A program made the position numbers and the translations under genes. Of a DNA stretch of 64,000 nucleotides, positions 24,353 through 35,422 are shown piece by piece. Position 1 is the stretch's first letter. Every line of letters begins with the position of its first letter. Under the pieces are notes generated by a model that did no database searches, was not told where the DNA came from, and worked only from the letters and a program-made list of their open reading frames with translations. The stretch covers positions 66,171,501 to 66,235,500 of the forward strand of contig CM057469.1 in assembly GCA_030035585.1 (NCBI GenBank). The letters are read 5' to 3'. This stretch comes from Dugong dugon. Lineage: Eukaryota > Chordata > Mammalia > Sirenia > Dugongidae.

Positions 24353-24741
24353 GACTTCTGCTATAGTGAGAGGCAGCTCATGAGGTGGAGGGGTTGATTC
24401 CTCTACTCACACCTCCTCTGTGAGGGGCAAAAATGCCGTGTGGTTAGATGAGGTCATCTATGAACATTGCTGGTACTTGCTTTCCCAGAACTTCCTCACA
24501 GCTCTCCCTACCATCTGGCAAAGAGAGCACTGGAGAAACCCAGGACTCCATAAAAACATCTCTAAGAGAAGGAACACAATTTGTTCATTTATCCAGTATT
24601 TATCACTTGAGGGTTATCAGTTGAATATCTACCACATTCCAGGCTGTTGTAATCTAAGTGAGGAAAGGTAGTCAAGGAACAGATATTAAAGATAATTCAT
24701 AAAAATAACAACATCCATTTTTAAGCACTTATTCAGCACCA

Positions 24742-24980
24742 ATAGTCCCTGTGTGGCACAAATGGTTTCTGCTTAACTAACCTAAAGGTTGGTGGTTCAA
24801 ACCCACCCAGTGGTGCCATGAAAGAAAGGCCTGGCAATCAACATCTGTAAAGATTACAGCCATAAAACCCTATGGAGTAATTCTACTCTGTATCAGGTGG
24901 GGTCACTATGAGTTGGAATTGACTCCATGGCAAAGGGTTTGGTTGGTTTTGGGGTTTTTTTGTTTGTTTGTTTGTTTGGT
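24742..24980 (+). repeat. AfroSINE plus TTTG tail
   Basis: The CCCTGTGTGGCACAAATGGT head variant is followed by GCCTGGCAATCAACATCTGT and GAGTTGGAATTGACTCCATG, and then a TTTG microsatellite at 24960-24980. Confidence 0.92.
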
Positions 24981-25029
24981 ATTACGTACCAAGCATTAGG
25001 TGCTACACAGTGTGACGGACTGTTAGTTG

Positions 25030-25445
25030 TCTCCCAAAACTCCATCCTCCGTTTTTTCCTGGCCACATGGCCACCCACTTAGAGACTACATTTCCCAGCT
25101 TCCTTTGCAGCTAGGTGTGGCCATGTGATTAAGATTGGGCCAATGGCAATGGAATGTGAGTGGAGATGATAAGCGAAATTTCCCAGTCTTCTCCATCTTG
25201 AGAGACAAGCCATTCCCCTGGACTTTGGCTCTTTCTCCCTTCCCTGGCTGGAACCCAGGTATGAACTATGAGCCAGATGACCAGCAGATAGTACAGCTAC
25301 AAGATAGAAGTAACCTGGGTCCCTGAATGACCTGGTGGGGCAGTGTCCAGTGACCAGAATCTGAGGTGAGAGAGAAATACACTGCTCTCTTATCCAAGCC
25401 ACTGTGTTTTGGGGCCTCTTTGTTTCAACAGCTTAGCATATGCCC
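25030..25445 (+). repeat. MLT1-type MaLR LTR, old
   Basis: CCCAGCTTCCTTTGCAGCTA, GTGTGGCCATGTGATTAAGA, AACCTGGGTCCCTGAATGAC and AAGCCACTGTGTTTTGGGG run in the order of an old MLT1-like LTR. The assignment is from memory of the consensus. It is a fossil LTR with no internal region. Confidence 0.5.
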
Positions 25446-25449
25446 TGAT

Positions 25450-25625
25450 GTACAACCATGATTTCATTTAATCCTCACAACAACCACATCTTACAGCTAA
25501 GGAAACTGAAGATTACAGACTGAGGAACCTGCCCAAAGTTCTACAGCTAGTAGATAGAGCAAGGGTTCAAACACAAGTCTGTCTGATTCCAAACCCTTGC
25601 TCTTAAACACTTAGCTATAGTGCCC
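25450..25625 (-). repeat. MIR SINE, antisense
   Basis: AATCCTCACAACAACCACAT, TAAGGAAACTGAAGATTACA and CCCTTGCTCTTAAACACTTA match MIR in reverse. Confidence 0.85.
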
Positions 25626-26514
25626 TTCTGAAAACACAAATCAAGGCATCCTGTAGATCCAATACCCACTCCATCAACCAAGCATTTTCTTTAGGATTGA
25701 AAGGAAGCAATGATGACAGATTTTTAAGAGCTATGGCACCAAAAACCCAAAAAGTCTCCTTTGTCTCAATAAGAGCCTTGACAAGCTCAGTTGTAACCGC
25801 TAACAACTAAAACACGTGTCAACTGCTCAATACCTTGGGAATGTCCACAGCACATCCTTTGAGTCTTACATAAATGAGAGTTTGAGGGCCGCAAACTGTC
25901 TTTGTACGGGAAGCATCCTCATCACCACCACCTCTTCCCCATATGTTAGTCCTAACCACTAATTTTCTCATCCCTCAGTTTGATTAGTAATTCCACTATT
26001 TATTTCATCACAAAATCATGTGAACAGTACCCTATGTGACTAGTTGTTGGGCACTGTGCACATCCAAAGCAACGATCTTTATAAAGAAAAAACATTTTGT
26101 CCCAAGGATTTTCTCCAGGAATAAATTAGAACTGTCAAAAGCGCTCTGCCGTAGAGGTGGAACAAGCTTCTATAAATAAGTGTGGAAACACGTGTTCCAT
26201 TCCCCCTGAGTGTTGCTGTAACAGGTTTTATTTCCTCTCTGTTTCTGCCTTGTGGCCTTGTGTTATTTGAGTGTCAAATGTTCCTGTGACCATTGTGTGG
26301 CCTGGATTCCAGCCAAGCTCCTGGGCAATGCCCAACCAGTACTTGCTCATCCTCTCCACTTCCCTTAAAGCGGCCGTAAAGTGGTGCAACCACCGGAGAG
26401 AAAGAGGAGGCCTCCCTTCTGACATGGGCCGCCCAACTCACAGAACATGGGTGACTATTCTACCCTCCCACCCACACGCTCCTATATGAAAATAAGGATG
26501 TTGATGACTAACAG

Positions 26515-26720
26515 GGATTGAGTCCTTAGAAGTGCTGAGTCCTCATGTAATTAAATTATCTCATTTTCACAACAACCCTTCAGGGTGGGCATTTTTATAG
26601 CCATGTTATAGATGAGGAAACTGCAGCTTAATGGCTGTACGTTTTCTAAAGTCACACAGCTGGTAAAGGGTAAGGCCGAAAGCAAACCCAGCTCCGTGTG
26701 ACCACAAAGTTCATGCTTTT
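26515..26720 (-). repeat. MIR SINE, antisense
   Basis: TTTTCACAACAACCCTTCAG, TATAGATGAGGAAACTGCAG and AGTCACACAGCTGGTAAAGG are ordered MIR landmarks. Confidence 0.87.
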
Positions 26721-27427
26721 AACCATGAATCCATGTACTTTCTTTTGGTTTAATATAGAATCTGTGAAACAAAACACGGGCGAAATGTAACTGGGATTGT
26801 GAAACTCCATACACAGTTTTTCACTTCATTACCACACTGCCTGAGTCTGGAAAGAATCTCTTTCCTCAACTTCAGTTGAGACATATATAAAGAAAGAGCA
26901 ATAAAACACACCATTATCAGGTGTTTATTTCACATCCTTAGAAACGATGTCTTTGGCGTAGCTGAACACAAAAGTAAACACAGCACAATGGTTTCTTGTT
27001 TCCAAGCTTGTTTTCTTTCCATTTGCTTTGGCTTTGTTTTTTTCTAACGCAAAGGGAGCTCAAACGAAGACCTGGTTTATTTTCAACACTAAAATGCAGG
27101 CATCTTTCCGCCATATTGGTCCCTGAAATGTTATTGGCCAAAGTGAATTCTACAGAAGGAACAATACTTAAATGTGGATGCAGCTTACAAAGGCATAAAA
27201 GGCTGAGAGATAAGAAGTGGGAACCAGAAAGCCATGGAAGATCCATGGATTGGGGAAATAAGGAGCCCAGAAGATAAGCCTATAAGGGACAAATGTATGA
27301 CCTCAAAGGCATAGCGGGATTAAAGACAATAAGACGTCTAATGAGAATTGAAAAAGAACGAGCACCTAAGCTGGAATCATCTAGGTGACAATGAGAAATG
27401 TAATTTTTTTCTAATATAAAAACTATT
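26721..27427. other. Intergenic sequence with no recognised feature
   Basis: Overlapping short frames on both strands at 26938-27277 lack recognisable protein features. Confidence 0.4.
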
Positions 27428-27620
27428 TGTCTTAATTTCCTGGTGCTGTAGTAACAGGAATACCACAAGTGGGTGGCTTTGAAGAACAGAAATTTATTTG
27501 CTCACAGTTCTGGAGGCTAAATGTCCAAATCAGGGTCGATTCCTCCCTTGCAGGTAATTCCAGGTGTTCCTTTGTTCTTTGACGTTCCTTGTGGATGGTC
27601 CTCACAAGGCCTCTGTCTTC

Positions 27621-27668
<48 letters not shown>

Positions 27669-27845
27669 TAATCTGCTCTCTTTATCACTTAGAAGTGATT
27701 AGGATTAGGACACACCCTACACTGGTATGGGCTCATTAACGTAACAAAGAAACCCCTGTTTCCAAACAGGATCACTTCCATAGGTACAGGGGTTAGAATT
27801 CCAACACATATTTGGGGACTGGGGAGCACAATTCAATCCACAGTG
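27428..27845 (-). mobile_element. Solo MaLR-type LTR with internal TG microsatellite
   Basis: It starts TGTCTTAATTTCCTGGTGCT and ends GGAGCACAATTCAATCCACA, the same layout as the other minus-oriented MaLR LTRs here. CTATT precedes and CTATC follows it, a possible target duplication. A (TG)n run at about 27604-27667 has expanded within the LTR. It is a fossil LTR without internal region. Confidence 0.68.
27604..27667. repeat. TG microsatellite
   Basis: About 30 uninterrupted TG units inside a MaLR LTR. The run length makes it a likely polymorphic marker. Confidence 0.97.
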
Positions 27846-28991
27846 CTATCACTGTATCACCTCATTCTGAAGAAAAGTTTGTGGCCAAATAAGGTTTCAG
27901 TGTGTTGGGTCTTGATATTAGGTGATTAAATATTTAACTCTACCGAAGCCTCCTCAGAATCTCTCGTGTTTATTTTCAAGCAGTGCAACAGGAACTTAGA
28001 TGGTGCTAGGAAAGTAAAAAGAAGGGTTTTTCCATCCACACTTTGATTTACAATCCTCAGAGATGCCCATTTCCTGTTTTCCAAGCACTGCGGAAAACTC
28101 TCCCAAATATAATCTGATATGCAACAAAGCTTCATAACAGAAGCAAAAACACGAGGGAGGATCCAGAGCACAATGGTAGGTGCACACGGTTGGAGTCGTA
28201 AGGAAGGGACTTCAGGGAAATTTGGGACAAATGTTTTCACATGTTGGAGTACAATTCATTATAACAGTGTGTATCACTTCAGGTAGGCAAACCAACATCC
28301 TGCTTATTTTATAATCAGTCAGTAAGCTACTCACTATTAACAATCTGTGTTTGCTTCTGAGCTCTCCGAATGGAATAAAGCCCTGTGATCTCCCTTCTTC
28401 TCTCTTTCCATCAGTGATTTCTTGAGGAGTCAGCAATGTAGAATAGCCCTGTCATACCATCAGTCCCTACATGGGGGTTTGTGGCTTCAGTGATCAGGTG
28501 GTTAAAGCTTCCTTCCGCCCTCAGTTGACAGTGTGGATGTGGGAAGGGAGTGACGGTGATTTTGCAAACATGGAGGGCCCATCTGTCACCAGTATATCTG
28601 GGGACACCCCAGAGAAGACTTCAGGCTCCCAGGGATAGAGGGTTAGAGGAAGGGGAGGGAAGAAAGGAAGGATCTTCCCCCCACACCTGCCCATGCACTC
28701 TCCCTGTGTTGACAACTATCCTTAAGTCAGCTCACTGTGCCCCCCAAAACAGCTAGTACCTGGCTCCCAGGTGGCTGGGTCCTGCTCTACGTCTTTGCTT
28801 GGACAATCTCAGCACACGTACTCTTCTTGGTCAGAGGAAAACAAATAGGATATTTACCTATCCGTAGTTAGGAGCTTGAGATAACAATGGTCCTGGTCTT
28901 GGCACAGATATCCAAAGGTAGTAACCTTTCCTTCCTTCTCTACCTCCCTCCTTCTTTTGTAATGAATTGCTGTGCTTTCAGAGAAAGAACC
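27846..28991. other. Intergenic sequence with no recognised feature
   Basis: I recognise no repeat or gene. Several short frames on both strands have no protein-family features. Confidence 0.4.
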
Positions 28992-29212
28992 AAACCAGAA
29001 AAACAAAAAAAACCCATTGCCATCAAGTCAACTCCAACTCATGGTGACCCCATATGTGTCAGCGTAGAACTAACTCCACAGAGTATTCAATGGCTATAAT
29101 CTTATGGGAGTAGATTGCCAGGCCTTTCTTCTGTGGTGCTGTTAAGGGGATTCGACCCACCAACCTTTCAGTTAGCAGCTGAGCACAAATGGTTTGCACC
29201 ACCTAGGGACCT
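28992..29212 (-). repeat. AfroSINE, antisense, with target duplication
   Basis: TCAGAGAAAGAACC (28978-28991) and TCAGAGAGAGAAC (from 29213) flank it. The tail is CCATTGCCATCAAGTCAACT and the head TTTCAGTTAGCAGCTGAGCA. An A-rich stretch follows the left duplication, as expected for a retrotransposed tail. Confidence 0.94.
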
Positions 29213-29880
29213 CAGAGAGAGAACAAAGCCTACAAAATGTCAGCCACAAATCTCCTAGCATACACAACGGATGGAATGTGCCATCTCATGGGGTCTAAAG
29301 AATTAAACAGGAATTAAAAGTCTATTGAACATCCCGTTTTCTCCACTGTAAAGAATTAGAGGGCCAGGCTCACCACCAGGAATCCCAATCCTGCTCAGCT
29401 TTAGTTTCATTTAACTCATACCTACCCACAATAGGTGCTCAATAAATATTTCTAGGATTGAGTCAAGTGTTTAATTGCTTTTCTCCTGTTCTAACACATC
29501 TTGGGAAAAAAACCAAATATTTGAAAAGCAATATACCTGTCACCCTGAAAAAGCAATATGTGTCCTGATCTGCAGGAATGTCTTCCTCTTTACCTTTCTT
29601 ATAGCTACTCCAAAAGAGAAACTAATGATTTAAAATTGTACTTTTACTGATCATTTCTGATTCAATAAATGTTTGATTCTCTAGGTTAAAGAAGACACTA
29701 TTTATGGAAACCTTCTTAAATCTGCTATGGCTCAAAACAAGAAACCCCACTTCACTTTTCAGTGTCTGTGATTCAGTTCATGCTGCTTGAAAGTTATAGC
29801 CAACAATAATAGCCTTTGCACTTAAGATACTGATCCTATTAGCTTCATCAGCCCTTGAAATTTCTACATCATAGACAACA
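29213..29880. other. Intergenic sequence with no recognised feature
   Basis: Contains a short L2/MIR-like end around 29420-29460 (AATAGGTGCTCAATAAATAT) and nothing else that I can name. Confidence 0.4.
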
Positions 29881-29881
29881 T

Positions 29882-30070
29882 GTTGTTGTGAGATGCCATC
29901 GAGTTGATTCCAACTTATAGCGACCCTATAGGATAGAGTAGAACTGTCTCATAGGGTTTCCAAGGCTATAAATGTTTACAGAAGCAAACTGCCACATCTT
30001 TCTCCCGAAGAGCAGCAAGTGGGTTTGAACCGCTGACTTTTTGATTAGCAGCCCAGCGTTGCACCATCAG
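29882..30070 (-). repeat. AfroSINE, antisense
   Basis: AGACAACATG before and AGGACAACATAG after form the probable duplication. The tail is GCCATCGAGTTGATTCCAAC and the head TTTTTGATTAGCAGCCCAGC. Confidence 0.92.
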
Positions 30071-30217
30071 GACAACATAGTTCTAAGTAAATATTTTGTT
30101 CAATTACTCTTTAGCCTGGAAATCCGAGTGAGAAATACTGTATTTCTTTGAATCCACGATGCCACCAATTGTTAGACACACACCGTTATTTTGTGCACCA
30201 CTGAAAAAAAGGAAACA

Positions 30218-30358
30218 AAGCCCTGGTAGCTTAGTGGTTAAGAGTTTGGCTGCTAACTAAAAGGTCAGCAGTTTGATCCCAGGAGCCACTCCTTGGAAAA
30301 CCTATGGGCAGTTCTACTCTTCCCTATGAGTCAGAATCGACTTGATGTCAACGGGTTA
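30218..30358 (+). repeat. AfroSINE short form
   Basis: The head AGCCCTGGTAGCTTAGTGGT and TTGGCTGCTAACTAAAAGGT joins directly to CACTCCTTGGAAAACCTATG and the tail GAGTCAGAATCGACTTGATG. The central body is absent. Confidence 0.92.
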
Positions 30359-30684
30359 AAAAGGAAATGTGCTTCTGATACATTTGTAAGACATAGCCTG
30401 ACATGAAAAATGTTAAATTATAAAGAAATGTGTCTTAGGATTAATGAGGTGAATGTTACCTTCCTGGCTGTAAGACTTTTACAGTTGAGTTCCACAGCCT
30501 CTGTATCCCTGGGCCATGAAAAGCCCACAGCCCCAGTCTTTCCACCCCTGATTGATAGCATCTAATATAAAATACACAACTCATATGTATAGTTATACAG
30601 ATATTCCTTTGTACCTGTGATATGTTAGATACGGCTAATAGCCTCAAGGGCTCACATCTAGAAATATATAACTTTGGTTTTGGC

Positions 30685-30899
30685 CAGGGGTTGGCAAGCT
30701 ATAGCCCATGTGCCAAACCTGGCAGGTCTGTTTGTAAAAATAAAGTTTTGTTGCAGCACAACCACACCCATTTGTTTACTTATTGTCTACATCTGCTTTC
30801 CTGCTACCACAGCAGAAAAGTTGTGACAAAGACCATACTTTAGCCTAAAAGCCTGAAATATTTACTATCTGGCCCTTTACAGAAAAAGGCTGAGCTTTG
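30685..30899 (+). repeat. hAT/Charlie-type non-autonomous DNA transposon
   Basis: CAGGGGTTGGCAAGCTATAG opens it. GTTTGTAAAAATAAAGTTTT, CATTTGTTTACTTATTGTCT and CTATCTGGCCCTTTACAGAA then follow a MER-type hAT element that I know as starting CAGGGGTCGGCAAACTACGG. The right terminal repeat is eroded. Confidence 0.78.
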
Positions 30900-31341
30900 A
30901 TTTAGGCTAATGCTTGGGGACTATAGCTGAGTCACTTAAAAAATCTTTAATTTGAAACAAATATCCCATCAGTTCAAAGTGGCATATACTTTCTTACAAA
31001 GGGAAAATTAGGAGAGAAGGAGGATAGAGAATCAACAATAATGGTTATTTAAGGTTTTTTCTCTCTCCTTCTTTTCTGCTTCTAACATGTAGTCTGTGAG
31101 TATTTACACCAACATGGATAAGGTGAGAAAGCTCTATTACTCTGACAATACTGTAATTTGTTAGCAACTCTGGTATTCAAGTTTCCAAAAATAGTTGAAC
31201 ATTTGTAGGTAGAATCAGATGTAATGACAATGGACTTGAGCCCTTCCTCAATAATCTCCATCAGTGATACACCCTCAATGACAGCCTTTTGTGCTGTCAG
31301 TCATTTTTTCATTCAACCAATATTTATTAAGTAACTACAAA
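30900..31341. other. Intergenic sequence with no recognised feature
   Basis: AT-rich spacer ending at the start of RTE LINE sequence. Confidence 0.4.
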
Positions 31342-32172
31342 GTGAAGAAGAGCGGAGCATCAGAATTGGAGGAAAGCTCATTAACATTCTGCAGTATGCA
31401 GATGACACAACCTTGCTTACTGAAAGTGAAGAGGACTTGAAGCACTTACTGATGAAATCAAAACCCATAGCCTTCAGTATGAATTACACTTCAACATAAA
31501 GAAAACAAAAATTCTCACAACTGGACCAATAAGAAATATCATGATAAATGGAGAAAAGACTGACGTTGTCAAGGATTTCATTTTACTTGGATCCACAATC
31601 AACACCCATGGAAGCAACAGTCAGGAAATCAAAAGACACGTTGCATTGGGCAAATCTGCTGCAAAAGACCTCTTTAAAGTGTTAAAAAACAAAGACGTCA
31701 CTTTGAAGACTAAGGTGTGCCTGCCCCAAGCCATGGTGTTTTAATCACCTCATATGCATGCAAAAGCTGGACGATGAATAAGGAAGACTGAATAAGAACT
31801 GATGCCTTTGAATTGTGGTGTCGGTGGAAAATATTGAATATATGGACTGCCAAAAGAATGAACAAATGTCTTGGAAGAAGTACAGCCAGAACGCTCCTTA
31901 CAAGCAAGGATGGTGAGACTACATCTCACATACTTTGGGCATGTTATCAGGAGGGATCAGTCCCTGGAGAAAGACATCATGCTTGGTAAAGTAGAGGGTC
32001 AGCGAAAAAGAGGAAGACCCTCAACAAGATGGATTGATAAAGTGGCTGCAACAATGGCCTCAAGCATAGCAAGGATTGTGAGGATAACACAGGACTCGGC
32101 ATTGTTTCGTTCTGCAGTACATAGGGTCACTTTGAGTTGGAATCGACTTGATGGCACGTAACAATAACAACA
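31342..32172 (+). mobile_element. RTE/BovB-type LINE, 5'-truncated 3' end
   Basis: The translation shows MINGEKTDVVKDFILLGSTI and ALGKSAAKDLFKVLKNKDVT, then LTYFGHVIRRDQSLEKDIML and GKVEGQRKRGRPSTRWID, the C-terminal part of an RTE-clade polymerase. The start (GCGGAGCATCAGAATTGGAG) lies just upstream of the YADD block; here the DNA reads TATGCAGATGACACAACCTT. The frame is broken between 31744 and 31871 and the copy is dead. The 3' end GTTGGAATCGACTTGATGGC is the same as the AfroSINE tail. Confidence 0.92.
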
Positions 32173-32185
32173 CTATGTGCGAGGA

Positions 32186-32385
32186 AGGAGCTCTGGTGGC
32201 ACAGTGGTTAAAGCACTTGACTGCTAACCAGAACATCAGCAGTTCGAACCCACCAGCTGCTCCTAGGGATAACGGTGTGGCAGTCTGCTTCCGTAAAGAT
32301 TACAGCCTCGGAAACCCTATGGGGCAGTTCTACCCTGTCCTATAGGGTCACCGTGAGTCAAGTTCAACTGACGGCAACCAGGATC
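32186..32385 (+). repeat. AfroSINE long form, just 3' of the RTE copy
   Basis: GAGCTCTGGTGGCACAGTGG, GACTGCTAACCAGAACATCA, GTGGCAGTCTGCTTCCGTAA and CACCGTGAGTCAAGTTCAAC mark head to tail. It lies within 15 bases of the LINE end. Confidence 0.93.
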
Positions 32386-32393
32386 TATTTCCT

Positions 32394-32600
32394 GGTGTCG
32401 CTGGGTGGGGCAAATGGTTAATGCAATCAGCTGCTAACTGAAAGATTAGAAGTTCAAGACCATCCTGAGATGCCTTGGAATAAAGTCCTGGCTATCTACT
32501 TCTGCAAAATCAGACACCTTATGGAGCACAGTTCCACTCTTACATTCATGGGGTCACCATGAGTCTGAATCAACTGGATGCCAGCTGTTTGGTTTTTGAG
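32394..32600 (+). repeat. AfroSINE, CTGGGTGGGGCAAA head variant
   Basis: GCTGGGTGGGGCAAATGGTT with CAGCTGCTAACTGAAAGATT, then GTCCTGGCTATCTACTTCTG and CACCATGAGTCTGAATCAAC. It is a different subfamily from its neighbour and more decayed. Confidence 0.9.
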
Positions 32601-32667
32601 TATTTATTTATTAAAATTGTTCTAGTCTCCTAACCAATCTTTTCTTAGCCTAGTTTCTTAGCCTATA

Positions 32668-32815
32668 AGTCTCTGCAACTTAAAATGCAGTCCATAGACC
32701 TTTAGCAATAGCATCACCTGGGGGCTTGTTAGAAATGCAGACTGTCGATCCCACCGCAGACCTGCTCATTCAGAATCAAAGGTAACCTGTGTTCACCTTA
32801 AGGTTTGAAACGCAC
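32668..32815 (+). repeat. MER5A-like hAT element
   Basis: TTAGCAATAGCATCACCTGG, GGGCTTGTTAGAAATGCAGA and CCACCGCAGACCTGCTCATT are MER5A landmarks in sense order. The termini are worn. Confidence 0.8.
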
Positions 32816-33269
32816 GGATAGAGATAACCAAAAGTAAGGAACACAGTTCTGTTTCTTTTAAAATAATTATGTAATTCAGATATCCTCCCTTTTCCTGAAA
32901 TAATGAGATTATACTATTCTAAGCTAATTTTCAAAAAAGAAAACATTCTCACCGAAACTCTAGTACACTGATTTTGGTAGTAATTTTTAATGGAAAATAT
33001 AATTTGTCATCTACATTTGATATTATTGCAGATATGGGAAAGGGACATAGGGGTCGCAAGAATGAGCCCCCTACACTGGGGACTCCAGAATTTCCTTGTA
33101 GGTGGAACTTAAGGAAGACTATCTGGTTGGAAGAGAAGGGTAGATGATTGGTCTTGAAGTTGTATCTTTATAACAAGCATACTCTTCTACTTAGATTATA
33201 TGTTAACAAATTTGCATATAATTTTACTAAAGATGCATTTATCCACATTTTATACAGGATTCAGGAAAT

Positions 33270-34012
33270 ATCAGTTATCCATAACAGTTATCCTCACCTC
33301 TGTTTCTGTAAAGCCATACTTCCAATCCTTCAGAAAACTCTCTAGGCATTGCCTTTGGAATATACTCTCAGAACCCTACCCCTTCTCACTTTTCCCACTA
33401 TGACCCTCATCCAAGCCACCATCTTCTCTTGCCTGAGTTACCACAAAAGCCTCCTAAGGATTTCCCTACTTCCATCCTACAGCCCAACAGTCTATTCTCC
33501 ACACTGTTGTCAGGTCATGCCCTCCTCAGTCCAAACACTTGCCTGGCTTCCCGTCTCTCTCTGAAGGACACTGAAGTCCTGGGGCAGCTTCATCTCCTCA
33601 CACTCCCTTATTCTTTTTCACTTTTGTGCTTCAGTATACCGGTCTCCTTGCTGATTCTCAAGCCCAGCCAGCAATGCTTCTGCCTCAGGGACTTTGCATG
33701 GATTCTTTCTGCCGTTGGAAAACTTTCCAGATATCCAGATGGCTTGTTCCATCTTTCTCCAGGTTTCTGTCAATGGCAGAAAGTCCTTCCCCGACCACAT
33801 ACCACCACTCCCACCCTCTCCATCCATTGCCACTTTCTGCCTCCTTATCTTGCTTTCTGTTTCTTTGTGGCATTTATCACCACCAGCTGATGTAGTTCAT
33901 ATTTATTATTGCATCTATTTTTGTTTCTTCCCACTAAAATTCAAACTCCATACAGGGGATTTGTTTTTGTCAAAGCTATATCCCCAGGGCCTAAACCAGT
34001 CTAACACATAAC
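33270..34012 (+). repeat. L2 LINE 3' region
   Basis: TGCCTTTGGAATATACTCTC, CCTCTGAAGGACACTGAAGT-like sequence, GCCTCAGGGACTTTGCATGG, GTGGCATTTATCACCACCAG and the end TATATCCCCAGGGCCTAAAC are L2 in sense order. Overlapping frames of 89-153 codons in this stretch belong to the repeat. Confidence 0.85.
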
Positions 34013-34043
34013 CAAAAAAAGGAAAAGGAAAAAAAAAAAACCC

Positions 34044-34158
34044 CAAAATCAAAAAACCCAAACCCATTGCTGTTGAGTCAATTCTGAGGTTGGGTTCCAA
34101 TCTTGGGCCTTTTAGTTAGCAGAGGAGCTCTTAACCACTGTGCCACCAGTCCTCCTCA
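34044..34158 (-). repeat. AfroSINE, internally shortened, antisense
   Basis: The tail CCCATTGCTGTTGAGTCAAT joins after a few bases to the head GGCCTTTTAGTTAGCAGAGG, so most of the body and tail core is missing. Confidence 0.88.
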
Positions 34159-34189
34159 ATAAATACATAAAAACCATTTATTAAGGGCC

Positions 34190-34870
34190 TAATATTGGTC
34201 ACGGAGTGTGTTAGATGCTGGGCTTTTTGGAAATAGGAATTATTTACCCTCAAATAAATGGATTACGCTGAAAATTCAGAGGAATTCAAATTATAATGTA
34301 AGTGTTAATGTGGCTTCATTGGGCACACAGTTATCTGAACTGCTTGTGATTTTCAGCTGAAGCTTCAGGTGCTCAGTGGTTACACCAAACCACGGGGGAT
34401 GTGAGGAATCTCCCAGGCTGAGGAGGGAGAAACTATGTACATACACAAGGACAGCAACCAAGGGTGCAACGGCCCATAGGGCTCTTTGGGGCACCAGAGG
34501 AAGGGTGGGGCAGGACATGGTGGTTAACCAGAAAGACCACCCTGAAAAATGACCTGCGTGTTGCATCTTGAAATACATATAAGGGAGAGGGCGCGGAGGG
34601 AAAGACTTTCCCGATGTAGGAACTGCGGGGCTCAAACAAGGCTCTGATAGCTCATAAATCCCTCTGTAATTGCAAATTGTTTGGCGTGACAGGAGCCCAG
34701 GTGCCAGTGGGGGAGGGTGGAAAATGAGGACGTGTGGACAGGAAGAAGGGCCTAAGAGGCTGGAGGAGGCTGAAGGTGATGAAATGACCTTGAAGGATTT
34801 TCGAGAAGAGAATCCAGTTTGTATTTTGGAGATACCACTGGAGCCACATGCCGTAGGATTGGGGATGGGG
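34190..34870 (-). repeat. Possible L2 fragment, GC-richer
   Basis: CCAGTGGGGGAGGGTGGAAA and GATGAAATGACCTTGAAGGA resemble the antisense L2 3' region, but the match is weak. A 210-codon minus frame (34291-34923) runs through it. It is Pro/Ser/Leu-rich with no domain and is best explained as a chance frame in GC-rich repeat. Confidence 0.4.
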
Positions 34871-34895
34871 GTGGGGGTGGGGGTGGGTAAGGGGG
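34861..34895 (+). other. G-rich tandem repeat, G-quadruplex motif
   Basis: Five or more runs of three to five G are separated by single T or short loops (a GGGGGT unit repeated). By the usual rule of four G-runs with short loops this can fold as a G-quadruplex on the + strand. It lies in an intergenic setting. Confidence 0.85.
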
Positions 34896-35030
34896 ACAGA
34901 CAGGGATATAGTCTAATAACCACTGAAACTCAGGCAGCTTCTATCTAATTATGGAGGTGAAATAGACATACCTGTTTAAATAAACAAGTAGTTTCTATGA
35001 ACTTCATAACACGAATAGTATACACAGTAC

Positions 35031-35250
35031 GGAGTCCCTGGGTGGTGCAAATGGTTAATGTGCTTGGCTGCTAACCACAAGGATGGAGGTTCGAGTCCAC
35101 CCAGAGGTATCTCTGGAAGAAAGTCCTGGCAATCTACATCTGAAAAATCAGCCCTTGAAAACCCTGTGGAGCACAGTTCTACTCTGACTCACATGGGGTC
35201 GCCATGAGTCGGCATCCACTCGACAGCTACTTATTTCAATTGGTTTTATA
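35031..35250 (+). repeat. AfroSINE, CTGGGTGGTGCAAA head variant
   Basis: TCCCTGGGTGGTGCAAATGG, CTTGGCTGCTAACCACAAGG, GTCCTGGCAATCTACATCTG and CGCCATGAGTCGGCATCCAC. The body AAAATCAGCCCTTGAAAACC resembles the Gly-headed SINE body, so this copy looks like a bridge between the two types. Confidence 0.92.
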
Positions 35251-35339
35251 TATAACTGTGAAATCATGGGTGGAATGTGATAGTCATATATTTTTCTAAT
35301 ACACATTAACATAAATACAAAACTAAAAAAAAAAATAAA

Positions 35340-35422
35340 ACAGTATGGCACGCAGTTCTACTCTGACACACATGGGGTCGCCATGAATCAGTCAACTCCA
35401 GGGCAATTGGCTTGGTTTTTAT
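35340..35422 (+). repeat. AfroSINE 3' end only
   Basis: GCACGCAGTTCTACTCTGAC and GGGGTCGCCATGAATCAGTC repeat the tail of the SINE 90 bases upstream. It is either a 5'-truncated insertion into the A-rich stretch at 35325 or a local duplication. Confidence 0.85.

Noticed and set aside
33429-33890. A 153-codon + frame with overlapping frames on both strands
   Set aside because: It lies wholly inside L2 LINE sequence.
34291-34923. A 210-codon minus-strand open frame, the longest in the window
   Set aside because: It is Pro/Ser/Leu-rich with no domain, lies in GC-rich repeat-like sequence, and includes the antisense of a GGGGGT tandem repeat. Best explained by chance.
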